Shown here: positions 33,801-44,900 of the stretch, one piece after another
Layout of the letters: the number at the start of each line of letters is the position of its first letter
How positions within the stretch are numbered: the stretch's first letter is position 1
DNA from: Branchipolynoe longqiensis
Lineage: Eukaryota > Annelida > Polychaeta > Phyllodocida > Polynoidae
Direction: 5' to 3'
DNA: 64,000 nucleotides
Assembly (NCBI GenBank): GCA_030323885.1
Contig: CM059186.1
Location: 172,283,230 to 172,347,229 of the forward strand
The notes under the pieces: model-generated
The model's input: only the letters and a program-made list of their open reading frames with translations
Databases searched by the model: none
Told to the model about the DNA's origin: nothing
Position numbers and translations under genes: made by a program

Positions 33801-34205
33801 TTGTCATATCCTGATATGCCTCCTGATGACATAAACTACCACGATTATTTGCATACATTTGTTTCTAATGCAAATTAAGTGAAATTGTCTTGGCAAATAC
33901 TTTAGATTAGATGAACTCACTGAGGGATAAAGGTGGCTCATAATACAGGCATTGACAGCACACATAAAGTGATATAGTTCAATCTGGGACGGACGCCTTG
34001 CAGTTGAGAATGTAAAAAACTTCACTTGTTTTGTAATGGGAATAGTTTCAGGATTAGTCATTACCGAACAACAATATTGCATATTCTGTGCTGGCCTCAA
34101 TTATCCTCGACACACGATCACTTTTTAACAAAACCTTCCAATAAATCCTAAATAAGACACTGCGTATTGTTTATAGAGTTTGAATTTCACCTGACCGGAT
34201 GTAGT
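33801..34205. other. Sequence without recognised features
   Basis: A small frame at 33804-34100 (-) has no recognisable domain. I see nothing else. Confidence 0.35.
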
Positions 34206-34209
34206 GGCT

Positions 34210-34608
34210 GAATGCAAAAAGTACACGCGTCTTCTGCAGGAAGTCGCGAATATGAAAACCAGGTTGAGGAGTCAAGACAATGAATTACACAATTGATACT
34301 TGCCACTACCCTAGCTTGGCACTTGGCATTACTAGAATAGGGTAAGGACTGGTTTGCTCAATGTCAGGATAATGTGACTGAGTGGGATATGAGGTCATGT
34401 TGTTGAGTCAAACCAATAGCTTATCAAATTGATACTTGTTGCTAGGATACGGAAAGGACCGTTAGCACAGTGTCAGGATAATGTGGCTGTGTGGAGTATC
34501 GGGTCATGGTGCTGGTGGCCTGGTCATGAGCGTGCACTGTCAAAAGTCGGTACCCATCCTGATATGACCTTAGATGTTGCTAGGACGTAAAGTGACAACA
34601 AACAAACA
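34210..34608 (+). mobile_element. Two fused SINE-A pieces
   Basis: A SINE-A with GTCAGGATAATGTGACTGAG at about 34362 joins, near 34400, a second copy (AAATTGATACTTGTTGC at 34427) that runs to the tail ACGTAAAGTGACAACAAAC. The second copy is paralogous to 35845-36070. Confidence 0.7.
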
Positions 34609-34670
34609 AAACATTCCATTATTCCATAGGTTATAGGACAGCCATATTATGTGAACACTGAGTAGATCAG

Positions 34671-35278
34671 CACAAAAATAGAACAAGTATCCGAATTCAT
34701 ATATCTCTGACAAAAGATTACAAATGATGGGAGATGTGAGGAAGAAATTAAGAGAAGGATAACAATAGCCTGAACAACATTCTCCAAAATGTATAGAGTG
34801 TTAACATCAAGTAAGATATTGATACATACAAGGAAGCGTATTCTTCAGTGTTATGTGTGGTCTACTCTAATATATGGGGCTGAGACATGGACAATCTCTA
34901 AGAAAATGTACAAACGTTTAGCAGCATTTGAGATGTGGACTTATCGAAGGATGCTGAAAATATTATGGACAAAGAAGATCACCAACAAAGAAGTTCTCAG
35001 AAAAATTAAAAATAAGAAATGCTTGTTTGCCACTATACAGACAAAGAAACTTATTTATTTTGGCCACATCATTCGTCAGAGTTCAATATACCATACATTG
35101 TTGGAAGGGAAGGTGAATGGCAGCAGAGGGAGAGGGAGACCAAGAACATCATGCTTTACAAATATTTCACAGTGGACAGGCTTGAATTATGCACAGTCTA
35201 TCAGAACAGCACACCATCGGGACAAGTGGAGAACCATTGCATCCAACCCTCGACTAGAGGACGGAACTATTGATTGAT
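34671..35278 (+). pseudogene. Non-LTR retrotransposon RT C-terminal fragment, 5' truncated, 12-bp TSD
   Basis: The frame from 34789 to 35277 encodes YGAETWTISKK, FEMWTYRRMLKI and GRGRPRT, typical of the region after the RT catalytic core in endonuclease-type LINE ORF2 proteins. Upstream in-frame stops interrupt VSEFIYL and ITIA, so the copy is dead. It ends in ATTGATTGAT, a short tail repeat. TGAGTAGATCAG flanks it at 34659-34670 and 35279-35290, proving insertion as a 5'-truncated unit by target-primed reverse transcription. Clade not determined. Confidence 0.8.
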
Positions 35279-35290
35279 TGAGTAGATCAG

Positions 35291-35402
35291 TCTCCCAGTG
35301 TAGCAGCACTATAAAGTCACCATGAGTGTGCACTTTCATATGTCACCACTCATCCTTATCCGACCCTGGAAGTGGCCAGGACATAAAACCCCAAACAAAC
35401 AA
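35291..35402 (+). mobile_element. SINE-A, 3' part
   Basis: TCTCCCAGTGTAGCAGCACT through GGCCAGGACATAAAACCCC and CAAACAAACA. Confidence 0.75.
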
Positions 35403-35424
35403 ACATGCACTTCCCTTGTAACTT

Positions 35425-35738
35425 TGTTGGTTGGTTGTTGGAGTTTTACATCCTGGCAACATATATGGTCATATCATGACAGGTATCGACTTGTGACTCA
35501 TGGTGACTTAATAGTGTTGCCCCCACTGGGAGACCAGGCCACCAGCACCATGACCTGATATCCCGCTCAGTCGCATTATCCTAATACTGAGCCAACCAGT
35601 CCTTGCCCTGTCCTAATAATGCCGAGTGCCAGCCTAGGTAGTGACAAATGGCAATTTTGTAAGTCATTGGTTTGACTCGGCTGGGTTTCGAACTCCCGAC
35701 CTCCCACACGGGAGGCCCACCACTGTACCGCGGAAGGT
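35425..35738 (-). mobile_element. SINE-A, near full length
   Basis: Tail version GTTGGAGTTTTACATCCTGG at the left, body CACTGGGAGACCAGGCCACC, head with GTTTCGAACTCCC at the right. Confidence 0.85.
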
Positions 35739-35764
35739 ATATATATTTACTCATTCCATTATTA

Positions 35765-36070
35765 ACTGGGCGCGGTGGCGGAATCGGTAGAACGCAGGCC
35801 TCCCGTGCTGAAGGTCGGGAGTTCGAATCCCAGCCGAGTCAAACCAATAACTTATCAAATTGATACTTTTTGCTAGGATAGGGAAAGGACAGTTAGCACA
35901 GTGTCAGGATATTGTAACTATGTGCAGTATCGGGTCATGGTGCTAGTGGTCTGGTCTCCCAGTGGGGCAGCACTATAAATTCGCCATGAGTGCACACTCT
36001 CACAAGTCGGTACCCATCCTGATATTACCTTAGATGTTGCTAGGATGTAAAGCGACAACAAACAAACAAA
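35765..36070 (+). mobile_element. SINE-A, full length
   Basis: Head GGCGCGGTGGCGGAATCGG with B-box GAGTTCGAATCCC, then the body and tail GATGTTGCTAGGATGTAAAG then CGACAACAAACAAAC. Its downstream flank matches that of 34210-34608. Confidence 0.85.
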
Positions 36071-36099
36071 ACATTCCATTATTCCATAGGTTATAGGAC

Positions 36100-36619
36100 T
36101 ACGCCAGAGACTCTGGAACAACCACCATGTGTCCATTCGGGTCAAAGGTAAGATCTACCGCGCAATCGTGCTATCCACCCTACTATACGGAGCCGAGGCC
36201 TGGACAGTGTACAGACAGCAGGTGAAAAAGCTGCATGCCTTCATGATGCGACATCTGCGTTCAATCATGAGGCTAACCTGGAAGGACAAAGTGACGAATA
36301 AGGAAATACTCGAACGGATGGGGCTGCCCTCTATGGAAGATCTTCTGATCAAAAAGAATCTCCGGTGGACTGGACACCTCATGAGGATGTCATCAGACAG
36401 GCTACCAAAGCAGATCCTCTATTCTCAACTGTCTTTTGGCTACAGAAAGAGAGGGCGCGACCCCCGTCTCCGGTTCAAAGATACCATCAAGAGAAACCTG
36501 AAGCTGAGAGACATTAAGACCGACTCATGGATGCAACTCTCACAGCAGAGAGCTAAATGGAGAGCGGCAGTCAAGTAATGAAAGCAGTCTTTGTCGCATC
36601 GCGACCGACAGCATGATGA
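36100..36619 (+). pseudogene. Non-LTR retrotransposon RT C-terminal fragment, second family, 8-bp TSD
   Basis: The frame through 36578 encodes YGAEAWTVYRQ, TWKDKVTNKEIL, LRWTGHLMRM and KWRAAVK followed by a stop: the C-terminal end of a LINE ORF2 after the RT core. TATAGGAC flanks it at 36092-36099 and 36620-36627. The element ends in an ATGATGAT tail. The remaining part has no stop, so the copy is young or the frame survived by chance, but it lacks endonuclease and RT motifs and cannot move on its own. A sister copy lies at 57779-58016. Confidence 0.82.
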
Positions 36620-36662
36620 TATAGGACAGCCATATTACGTGGACACTGAGTAGATCAGTCCT

Positions 36663-37018
36663 TTAAAGCTGCATAGTCCGATGAAATATCAAATTTTCAA
36701 AACCAAACCAAATATCTAGATTTGATTTTACATATCTAACTTAGATACTGATGCACTTATTAAGCATTTGTTTCTGTGTAGAAGGCAATTATGAGTCAAT
36801 TTAACAGAACCTGTTACTGCAGAAGTCTATGGTGTCAGAGTTTTGGCAAGCCTGCCAAACCTAATTTTCCATGTTTGCACTCCAAATATCTCAAAGGTTT
36901 ACCATTTAAAATAAAAGTAACTTTGAACTAATGTAAAGTAGATAATAGTGATCGATCTAATATATATTTATCTATAACAAAATACAGAAAATCAAAACCA
37001 TCGGACTATGCAACTTTA
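36663..37018 (-). mobile_element. MITE-1, complete copy
   Basis: Starts TTAAAGCTGCATAGTCCGATG, ends CATCGGACTATGCAACTTTAA. Confidence 0.85.
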
Positions 37019-37024
37019 ACTTAC

Positions 37025-37265
37025 ACTTCTGTGCACCTTCACTAGTCGGTACTCGTCCTGATATGACCTTAGATGTTGCCCGGACGTAAAACTCCAACAA
37101 CTAACTAACTGACTTAACTCCCAAATCCAGGCATCAAGCTGATACCGAGTGGTACTCTGAGAAACGCTATTACCTTGTGTAATACAGGATTTGACTCGGC
37201 TGAGGATTGAACCCAATTCACCCAGGAGGCGCGGACACCCCACCGCTCGGCCATCCTACCCGGCT
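37025..37265. mobile_element. SINE-A tail (+) and SINE tRNA-like head (-) fragments
   Basis: 37045-37112 carries TCGGTACTCGTCCTGATATG to ACGTAAAACTCCAACAAC. 37190-37260 carries a reversed tRNA-like head (TTGACTCGGCTGAGGATTGAACCC, CGGCCATCCTACCC). Confidence 0.65.
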
Positions 37266-37689
37266 AACATTTCTATTTCAGTCCAGGTTTTAAGGGCACA
37301 CTTTGTGCAGCATTTTGCAGGACGGCACACAGCAATTATCTTTTACTCGAGTAAGATTGGGAAATGTGAAGCGCGCGGTGTATTGTGGGTAGTAATAACT
37401 AATAATAACATCAGGCCACTGGAAATGCAAATGAATTGTCACGCTGAAGGAGTAAAATAAAGCCACAAAAACCTATGCCCACACGCCATTTAGATATTAA
37501 ATCAGGCTTGTTTTTATTGTGCACACTACGTGACATCTGAATAATTGAAGTTTGCAATCGGAAGGTGTATTGCATGAAGACACGTGATTTTAATATTAAT
37601 AATAAAGCAGCTGCAATCAGCTACGTGAAGATGTTGCCAGCAGGTAAAACCCCAACAAGCAAAAGCTACCAGCTCCTTCTAACCCCAAG

Positions 37690-38180
37690 CGGAGTGGAAG
37701 ACAAGAGAAGCAGAGACGAAGAGAAGAAGAGAAGAAGAGAAGAAGTAAGTAACTTTGAGGATTTACGCCATGTCAGCAACTATGGCCATATTCATGGCCA
37801 TAAGAGAAGAGAAGAGAAAAAGAGAAGAAGAGAAGAAGTAGGGAAGAGAAGAAGAGAAGAAGAGAAAGGAAGAAGAGAAGAAGAGAAGAAGAGAAGAAAA
37901 GAAGAGAAGAGACGAAGAGAAAAAAGAATAGTAGAAGAGAAGAAGAGAAGAAGAGTAGAAGAGAAGAGGAGAAGAGATGTTTGTTTGTTGTTGTTTTACG
38001 TCCTAGCAACATCTAAGGTCATATCAGGAGAGGAGAAGAGAAGAGCAGAAGAGAAGAAGAGGAGAATAGAAGAGAAGAAGAGAAGAAGAGAAGAAGAAAA
38101 GAAGAGAAGAAGAGAAGAAGAGAAGAAGAGAAGAAGAGAAGAAGAGAAGAAGAGAAGAAGAGAAGAAGAGAAAAAGATGC
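37690..38180. repeat. (GAAGA)n polypurine array with nested SINE-A tail
   Basis: AGAAGAGAAGAAGAGAAG repeats. A SINE-A tail fragment (37980-38027) is inserted in the array, flanked by AGAGGAGAAGAGA on both sides; because the array is repetitive the duplication is not diagnostic. Confidence 0.85.
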
Positions 38181-38279
38181 ATGAGAGCGTGGGCGATTTA
38201 AATATGAGAAAGTAAAAAGGACAAACTGGCGGGGGGGGGGGGGTGGAGGGGGCGGAGAGAGAAAAGTGGAAAGAGAAAA

Positions 38280-38560
38280 GGAGAAAAGCTTGGCGATGGC
38301 AGCGCGGCGTTACGCGCACAAAGCTGACCGTCACGTGATCACTTCACCATCTGCGGACTGTGCTCACACTCACCCAGCCTCCCAGATACCGGCGCACTTT
38401 GTCTGCACCTCACACCCGCTGCCAAACCCCGGCCGAATGTCGTCTGCTCCGTCCGTTCTTGGCGCCCTTTTACCGCCCGCCGAAAGCTGATCCCCCGCGT
38501 TACCCGATGCGCGCGCATTCTGCAGACGATATATGACAATACCCAGCGTCCTCTGTCTTG
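38280..38560. other. CpG-rich unique sequence
   Basis: Relatively CpG-rich sequence without a convincing frame. It might be a promoter region, but I see no TATA box or gene beside it. Confidence 0.3.
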
Positions 38561-38654
38561 GAATGGAGCGCATACAACTAGTAGGGGGGGGGGAGTGGGG
38601 AGGGCTAACTCATTGTGTTCTCCTGGTCCCATCCCAAACCCCCACCCACCCCCA

Positions 38655-38696
<42 letters not shown>

Positions 38697-39150
38697 CTCC
38701 TCCTCCTCCTCCTCCTCCTCCTACCACCGCCCAGTCCAACCCTGGCGCTCCTCACACCTTTAGTTTACCCCCTCCCACACCTCCCCCTCCCACACTCCTC
38801 CCTCCCCCTCCCCCCTCCCACACTCCCCCGTCCCAAACTCCCACCCCCCCCCCCATACTCCCCTTCCGCTCCACACCTCCCCCTCCCCACCACACCCCCC
38901 TCATCCTCCTACACCCACCCTCTCACAGTCTCCCCTCCCTTTCCCTTCCACACTCCTTCCCCTCCCTCCCCCTCACCACCCCCCTCCCACACATCCCTCC
39001 CACACTCTCCCCTCCCCCTCCCACACACCCATCCCAGTTCCCCCTCCCTCCACTCCCCCTTCCAAACTCCTTCCCCCTCCCCCTCCCCCACTCTACCTCC
39101 CACACTCTCCCCTCCCCTTCCCCCACTCCCCCACCACCCACACCCAAAGT
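38655..39150. repeat. (TC)n, (TCC)n and C-rich polypyrimidine tract
   Basis: CT microsatellite 38655-38693, CTC triplets to 38722, then CCCTCCC-type sequence to about 39145. Confidence 0.92.
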
Positions 39151-39349
39151 ACACAATATATGTGCATCTCATTCAATGGCGTCCGTTGCCAAAACAAGAA
39201 CACAGAACACTTCCCACTCTCTTCTCCGCGCAAAGTCTTCAAGACACTCATTCCGGGTGTGCCTTTTTTGTTTACTTGCTTTCATGTGCAGTTTGGTTTT
39301 GAAGTCGGCAACAAGTGCTGGCAGTAAGGCGAGTAAGTTTTCCCGCGCT

Positions 39350-39610
39350 CTGTGATGTTCGTCTGCTTGGCGACCGGAGCCCTGCCTCCTGGCGGCGTGC
39401 CGGCGAACCAGCGTGTACCGGCGTGTCGACGTACCCGGCCCGGCTACCTCCCCCGCCCGCCCCCGTGCCTGCCCCGGCGGCAGGCCCCGTGCCACCTGGC
39501 CGGCCTGCCCGCCCGCCCTGCCCCAACGGTGGGGCGGGGCGGGCGGACTGACAGGTGTGTTGGCGAGGCGCCGACGCACGCGGGGGGTCAGGTGACACGA
39601 TGGACATGCG
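39350..39610. other. CpG-rich island-like sequence
   Basis: High G+C and CpG, with several overlapping open frames of Pro/Arg/Ala composition on both strands. No recognisable protein; possibly a CpG island or degraded exon. Confidence 0.35.
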
Positions 39611-39909
39611 CAGTGAGAGTGCGCAGACCAGTCCGCCCACGGTGTCAAAGAGCATGGCATCTAATCAGTACAACCAGATAAAAGGCAGATCGGCGTTAAA
39701 ACGAGCAGTAAAAAACAGCAAAAACAACCACAAAAAATACACAACAGCAATCAGAACACAGCCTGCCAACTTCAGTGAGGCGTTTCTGTAGTAAGAAAGC
39801 AGGTGAGAATACTTTGCTTAGAACATTCTCTGTATTTGTTTGATGAAAAGAAAAATGTTCATTGAGTTAAAAACTTGCACTTGCTTCGTCCCCAAAAAAG
39901 CATCAATTT

Positions 39910-40830
39910 TTTTCGAAAGCAAAACAATCATCTAGATTTGAACCTAAATATTCAACTTTAGATACTGAGGTCCTTATTAAAGTTGCATAGTCCGATGGTT
40001 TTGAGTTTCTGCCATTTTCTGAGACGAATCCTTTTTGAATGATCAGTAGAATCTTTACTTGAAATAATACTTGAAATAATTTTAAAATTTAAGATGGGTA
40101 ACTTCTGAGATATTTGAAGCGCAACCATGCCAAATTAATTTTGGCAAGCACGCCAAAAACTCCATAGGTTTCTGTCGTAACAGCTCTATTAAATTACTTA
40201 TGTATTCAGTTCTATATGGCGACAAATGTATAATAAGTGCACCAGCATCTAAATTAAATATGCAGAATCAAATCTATAATAATAATAAAATATTTATTTC
40301 CACATGATCAATGTACACAGAAATTGATATTTATATCAGTAATTTTTTCACATGAAAAGGGAGAAAGCAGAAGTACAAAACTTATGAGGTGCTTTCCCCA
40401 TTTTAAAAATAACACAGATACATTGCTTATACCGTAGAAATAATAAATAGAAAAATAAAAGTTAAACGCATCTCAACATTACCCTCAATACTGTAAATTA
40501 CATCTCAATATTTATGTACTAGACTACTATATGTTTTCCCCTCATGTAAAGCTTAAATATTTTCTTTTTATACATTCGTTGAAACATATAGATGTTTTTT
40601 TAACATTTGATATTATCGTCAAGTGAATTCCATATTTTTATACCACATATAGATAAACATTGAGACTTTAAAGTTGTTGTTGCAAATACTTGTCTTAGGT
40701 TGTTACTCTGCCTTGCATCATGGCTACTATCTGAACTTATTTTTAATAAAGACTGTAGATTGTTTGGCAGTAGCCCTTTGTTTGCATTGTAAATATTTTT
40801 TGAGGTTTTCATCGGATTATGCCACTTTAA
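39910..40830 (+). mobile_element. MITE-1 split by a LINE fragment
   Basis: 39975-40275 is MITE-1 from AAAGTTGCATAGTCCGATGG to GAATCAAATCTATAAT. The right terminus CATCGGATTATGCCACTTTAA lies at 40810-40830. A further reversed MITE-1 scrap is at 39910-39970. Confidence 0.75.
40276..40800 (-). pseudogene. LINE 3' end (RT C-terminal domain) inside MITE-1
   Basis: On the minus strand 40833-40600 encodes NLRQVFATTTLKSQCLSICG and IKIWNSLDDNIK, the pattern at the C-terminus of Jockey/CR1-like ORF2 proteins. About 320 bp of 3' sequence follows, ending TATTATTATTATAG. RT core motifs are absent, so it is a 5'-truncated dead copy. Confidence 0.65.
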
Positions 40831-40870
40831 CACCAGCCTGAGAAAAAAAGGTTAAAGAAACGGGAAGATG

Positions 40871-40930
40871 GGATGATTTTGTTTGTTTGTTGTTGTTTTA
40901 CGTCCTAGCAACATCTAAGATCATATCAGG
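40871..40930 (-). mobile_element. SINE-A tail insertion with 11-bp target duplication
   Basis: TTTGTTTGTTGTTGTTTTACG then TCCTAGCAACATCTAAG. ACGGGAAGATG flanks it at 40860-40870 and 40931-40941. Confidence 0.85.
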
Positions 40931-41231
40931 ACGGGAAGATGTGTATCTGGGTTGTTGTGTTGGCGCACATGGAGGACTGGCTGGAGGAATGGAGGGGGGG
41001 GGGGAGATGGCCGTTGGATGGGCGGAATGTCCGCGGACGTGACGTCATCATTGCGTGTCGTGAAGGCACCAGAGTTATCGAATGTGGATCATACATATAA
41101 ATTAAAAACCCAGCTGCAAGTGACCGTCAAAACGCCGGCCTGACCACTCGCTGCTAGTGCCGCGGCTTGGCGGAGAAATATTTGCCTGTGTCCCTGGCTT
41201 GCACTCGCAAATAATGGAACTGTGTAGGGAT

Positions 41232-41441
41232 AGTGTCCTTGTTTATATTCCCATAACATCATTATAGCGCACATATATATAATATGTATATGTGATGCAT
41301 AACAAATTATACGAGTATAAATAATAGGGGAACAATGTGTTATTATTATTATTCCTCCTTATGCGCTATTGGTGGAATACCCCCCCCCCCCCCCCCCCCC
41401 CGCAGATGAATGTACTCGGGTGCCTCACACAGCAGATGAAT

Positions 41442-41481
<40 letters not shown>

Positions 41482-41702
41482 GGCAACATCCAAACGGGTC
41501 TATAGGCGATAATGACCAGAGGCAGCTGGCAATGCAGTGGAGTACAGTGCTTAGAGCCGCTCACAGGTGGCGCCAGGGTGGCCAATACTGTACTCCACAG
41601 GGCCAGTTAGATAAGATATAGTGAGTATGCTATAATTAATATAGGGAACTGAAGATATATAGTGTCCTTGTTTATATTCCCATAATAGATTATAGAGCAC
41701 TT
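41232..41702. repeat. 45-bp direct repeats enclosing C-run and (AT)n
   Basis: TAGTGTCCTTGTTTATATTC and the next ~25 bp occur at 41232 and again at 41659. Between them are a 24-C run (41379-41402), an AT run (41436-41480) and unique sequence. Confidence 0.6.
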
Positions 41703-41704
41703 AT

Positions 41705-41963
41705 ATTTTAACTGGCTAACGTTTGAAATATTTGAAATGCAAACATGTAAAATTAGTTTTGGCAAGCTTGCCAAAACTCTGACACCATAGGCTTCTGCAG
41801 TAACAGGTTCTGTTAAATTGGCTCCGTATTCCCTGTTAATATATGTGGCAATAAAATGCTTAATAAGTGTATCAGTATCTAAGTTAGATATGTAGAATCC
41901 AATCTAAATAATTGTTTTGGTTTTGAAGCTTTGATCCTTCATCGGACTATGCAGCTTTAATAT
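41705..41963 (+). mobile_element. MITE-1, right two thirds
   Basis: From AACTGGCTAACGTTTGAAAT through TTGGCAAGCTTGCCAAAAC to CATCGGACTATGCAGCTTTAA. Confidence 0.8.
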
Positions 41964-42045
41964 ATTCTATAATAGGAAGACGAGAGCGAGTTGGGGTGAG
42001 TCTGAGACTCGGGTTGACCTTCAAGACCTACTGTTGCAGTTTGTT

Positions 42046-42623
42046 AAAGCTGCATTGTCTGATGAAGCAGCAACATTTCAAAACCAAGACAATGACCTAG
42101 ATTTGATTCTACATATCTAACTTAGACGCTCCTTCACTTATTACATATTTCTTGCCACATCGAAAGGAATACTAAGGCAATTTAATAGGACCAGTTACTG
42201 CAGAAGATTATTGTGTCAGAGTTTTGGCATGTTTGCCAAATTAAATTTTGCATGGTTGACAACATTCAAATAAAAGTTACTTCAAACTATAATAACGTAG
42301 ATATAATAATCAACCTCCTACATTTAGGTAATGTATAACACAACGTGTACACCATTCAAATAAAAGTTACTTCATACTAAAATAACGTAGATATAATAAT
42401 CAACCTCCTATATTTAGGTAATGTATATATAACACAATGTTGACACCATTCAAATAAAAGTTACTTCAAACTAAAATAACGTAGATATAATAACTCAAAA
42501 GTTAGCCATTTAAAATAAAAGTTACTTCAAAGTAAATTAAAATTGATTATAATGATCAACCTAATATATTTATCTCAGAAAAATGACAGAAACCCAAAAC
42601 CATCGGACTATGCAACTTTAAAG
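42046..42623 (-). mobile_element. MITE-1 with internal triplication
   Basis: Termini TTAAAGCTGCATTGTCTGATG and CATCGGACTATGCAACTTTAA. Between 42255 and 42500 the segment AATAACGTAGATATAATAA plus CAACCTCCTA...CCATTCAAATAAAAG occurs three times, which accounts for its extra ~220 bp over the usual 350 bp. Confidence 0.8.
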
Positions 42624-42758
42624 TAAAAGTCAGAGCGAAATTGGTCGATGGAGGAGGCAGCTGAGTAGAACCCGGCATGTGATCTACCGTTGACCTACTT
42701 CAAAGCAGACCTAGATGCCCGCCAGGTCGCTCAACCGCATTCAACCCAATCACTGATA

Positions 42759-42818
42759 GGTGGTTGGTTGTTGGAGTTCTACATCCTGGCAACATCTCAG
42801 GTCATATCAGGACGGGAG
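42759..42818 (-). mobile_element. SINE-A tail insertion with 7-bp target duplication
   Basis: GGTGGTTGGTTGTTGGAGTT then CTACATCCTGGCAACATC. ACTGATA lies at 42752-42758 and 42819-42825. Confidence 0.7.
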
Positions 42819-42864
42819 ACTGATATAAGTGCACAGCAAAAACGATAAGGAAAACAATGAATTA

Positions 42865-44118
42865 ATTATATGAGGTTGATTATTAATATTATATCTACGT
42901 TATTTTAGTTTGAAGTAACTTTTATTTGAATGGTGTCCACATTGTGTTATACATTACCTAAATGTAGGAGGTTGATTATTATATCTACGTTATTTTAGTT
43001 TGAAGTAACTTTTTATTTAAAGGGTGTCCACATTGTGTTATACATTACCTAAATATAGGAGGTTGATTATTATATCTACGTTATTTTAGTTTGAAGTAAC
43101 TTTTATTTGAATGGTGTCCACAATTCGCTTCACTCGGCTCACAACAGAAACAGTAAACAGGAACAGTAAGAAAAGTAGAACAGAGTCAGAAAACCTTTGT
43201 AGAGTTTAATAATGAAGACATATCAGGACCTGGCAAGCAGGCTATCAAGCGGGTGACTCAGACCCTACATATCGTTATCGAGGATCGCTTCAACATTCGC
43301 GGTAGGCATCATTCAGGAAGCAGTATCGGTGAACAGGCAGGAGATGTCAGCGCTCACCCCCCAGAGATAGAGGGTGGGAGGGTGGGGAAGCGAAGTGAAC
43401 AGAGCGAGGTCGCAGGACCAAGTGACAGTGAAAGGTGAAAATAGGAAACGAGGAAAACAGAGGGCATTCTTGCCTCGTTCGCAAATTAGACATGTTAGCC
43501 TCCGCCAACATGCTCATTGTGTTATACATTACCTAAATATAGGAGGTTGATTATTATAATCTACGTTATTTTAGTTTGAAGTAACTTTTATTTGAATGGT
43601 GTCCACATTGTGTTATACATTACCTAAATGTAGGAGGTTGATTATTATATCTACGTTATTTTAGTTTGAAGTAACTTTTATTTGAATGGTGTCCACATTG
43701 TGTTATACATTACCTAAATGTAGGAGGTTGATTATTCTATCTACGTTGTTTTAGTTTGAAGTAACTTTTTATTTAAAGGGTGTCCACATTGTGTTATACA
43801 TTATCTAAATATAGGAGGTTGATTATTATATCTAAATTATTTTAGTTTGATGTAGCTTTTTATTTAAAGGGTGTCCACATTGTGTTGTACATTACCTAAA
43901 TATAGGAGGTTGATTATTATAATCTATGTTATTTTAGTTTGAAGTAACTTTTTATTTAAAGGGTGTCCACATTGTGTTGTACATTACCTAAATATAGGAG
44001 GTTGATTATTATAATCTACGTTATTTTAGTTTGAAGTAACTTTTTATTTAAAGGGTGTCCACATTGTGTTATACTTTACCTAAATATAGGAGGTTGATTA
44101 TTATAATCTACGTTATTT
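42865..44118 (+). repeat. ~91-bp satellite derived from MITE-1 interior, ~10 units, interrupted
   Basis: Units read GTGTCCACATTGTGTTATAC, ATTACCTAAATATAGGAGG, TTGATTATTATATCTACG, TTATTTTAGTTTGAAGTAAC. About three lie at 42865-43125 and seven at 43515-44118. The array is the reverse complement of the triplicated segment in 42255-42500 and runs directly into a full MITE-1 copy at 44118. 43126-43510 is non-repeated sequence in the middle. Confidence 0.88.
43126..43510. other. Unique island inside the MITE-derived satellite
   Basis: About 385 bp without similarity to the satellite. Small frames (43253-43438 +) end in SEQSEVAGPSDSER but have no recognisable domain. Possibly an insertion; I could not define duplications. 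Confidence 0.35.
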
Positions 44119-44474
44119 TAAAGTTGCATAATCCGATGGCTTTGAGCTTCTGTCATTTTCTGAGATAAATACATTAAATTGATCATTATAATCTACTTTA
44201 CTTTAGGTTGAAGTAACTTTTAGTTTAAATGGCCAACTTTGGAGATATTTGAACTGACAACAATCCAAATTAATTTTGGCAAGCACGCCAAAACTCTGAT
44301 ACCATAGGGTTATGCAGTAACGGGTTCTATTAAATTGACTCCCTATGCCCTTTTATGTGACAACAAATGCTTAATAACTGTACCAGTATCTAAGATAAAT
44401 ATGTAGAATCAAATCTAGGTAAGTGTTTTGTTTTTTAAAATTTGATGCTTCAGCAGACTATGCAGCTTTAACCT
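44118..44474 (+). mobile_element. MITE-1, complete copy
   Basis: TAAAGTTGCATAATCCGATGG to CAGCAGACTATGCAGCTTTAA. Confidence 0.85.
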
Positions 44475-44552
44475 TGGGGTGAGTATGAACAGATTTGACA
44501 TTATAGACTTCAACAGTGGCAGGTCCTATTCTTTTCTGTGCACCAATACAAA

Positions 44553-44897
44553 CTTAAAGTTGCATAGTCCGATTGCTTTGAGTTTCTATCATTTTCTCAG
44601 ATATTAAATTGATCATTATAATTTACTTTACTTTACTTTGAAGTAAGGTTTGCTTTAAATTGTCTAACTTGGGAGATATTTGAAGTGCAAATATGCACAA
44701 TTAATTTTGCATGCTTGTCAAAACTCTGACTCCATAGTGTTCAGCAGTAACATGTTCTATTAAATTGATTTAGTATCCCCCTCTATGCAGCACCACATAC
44801 TTAATAAGTACACCGCTATCTAAGTAGGATTTGGCAGTTCAAATCTAGTAAAATGTTTTGATTTAGGAAACTTGATGCTTTTATCGGAGTATGAGTG
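44553..44897 (+). mobile_element. MITE-1 copy interrupted at its right end by a foldback
   Basis: AAAGTTGCATAGTCCGATTG to TTTTATCGGAGTATGAGTG, at which point FB-5 begins. Confidence 0.8.
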
Positions 44898-44900
44898 TTA

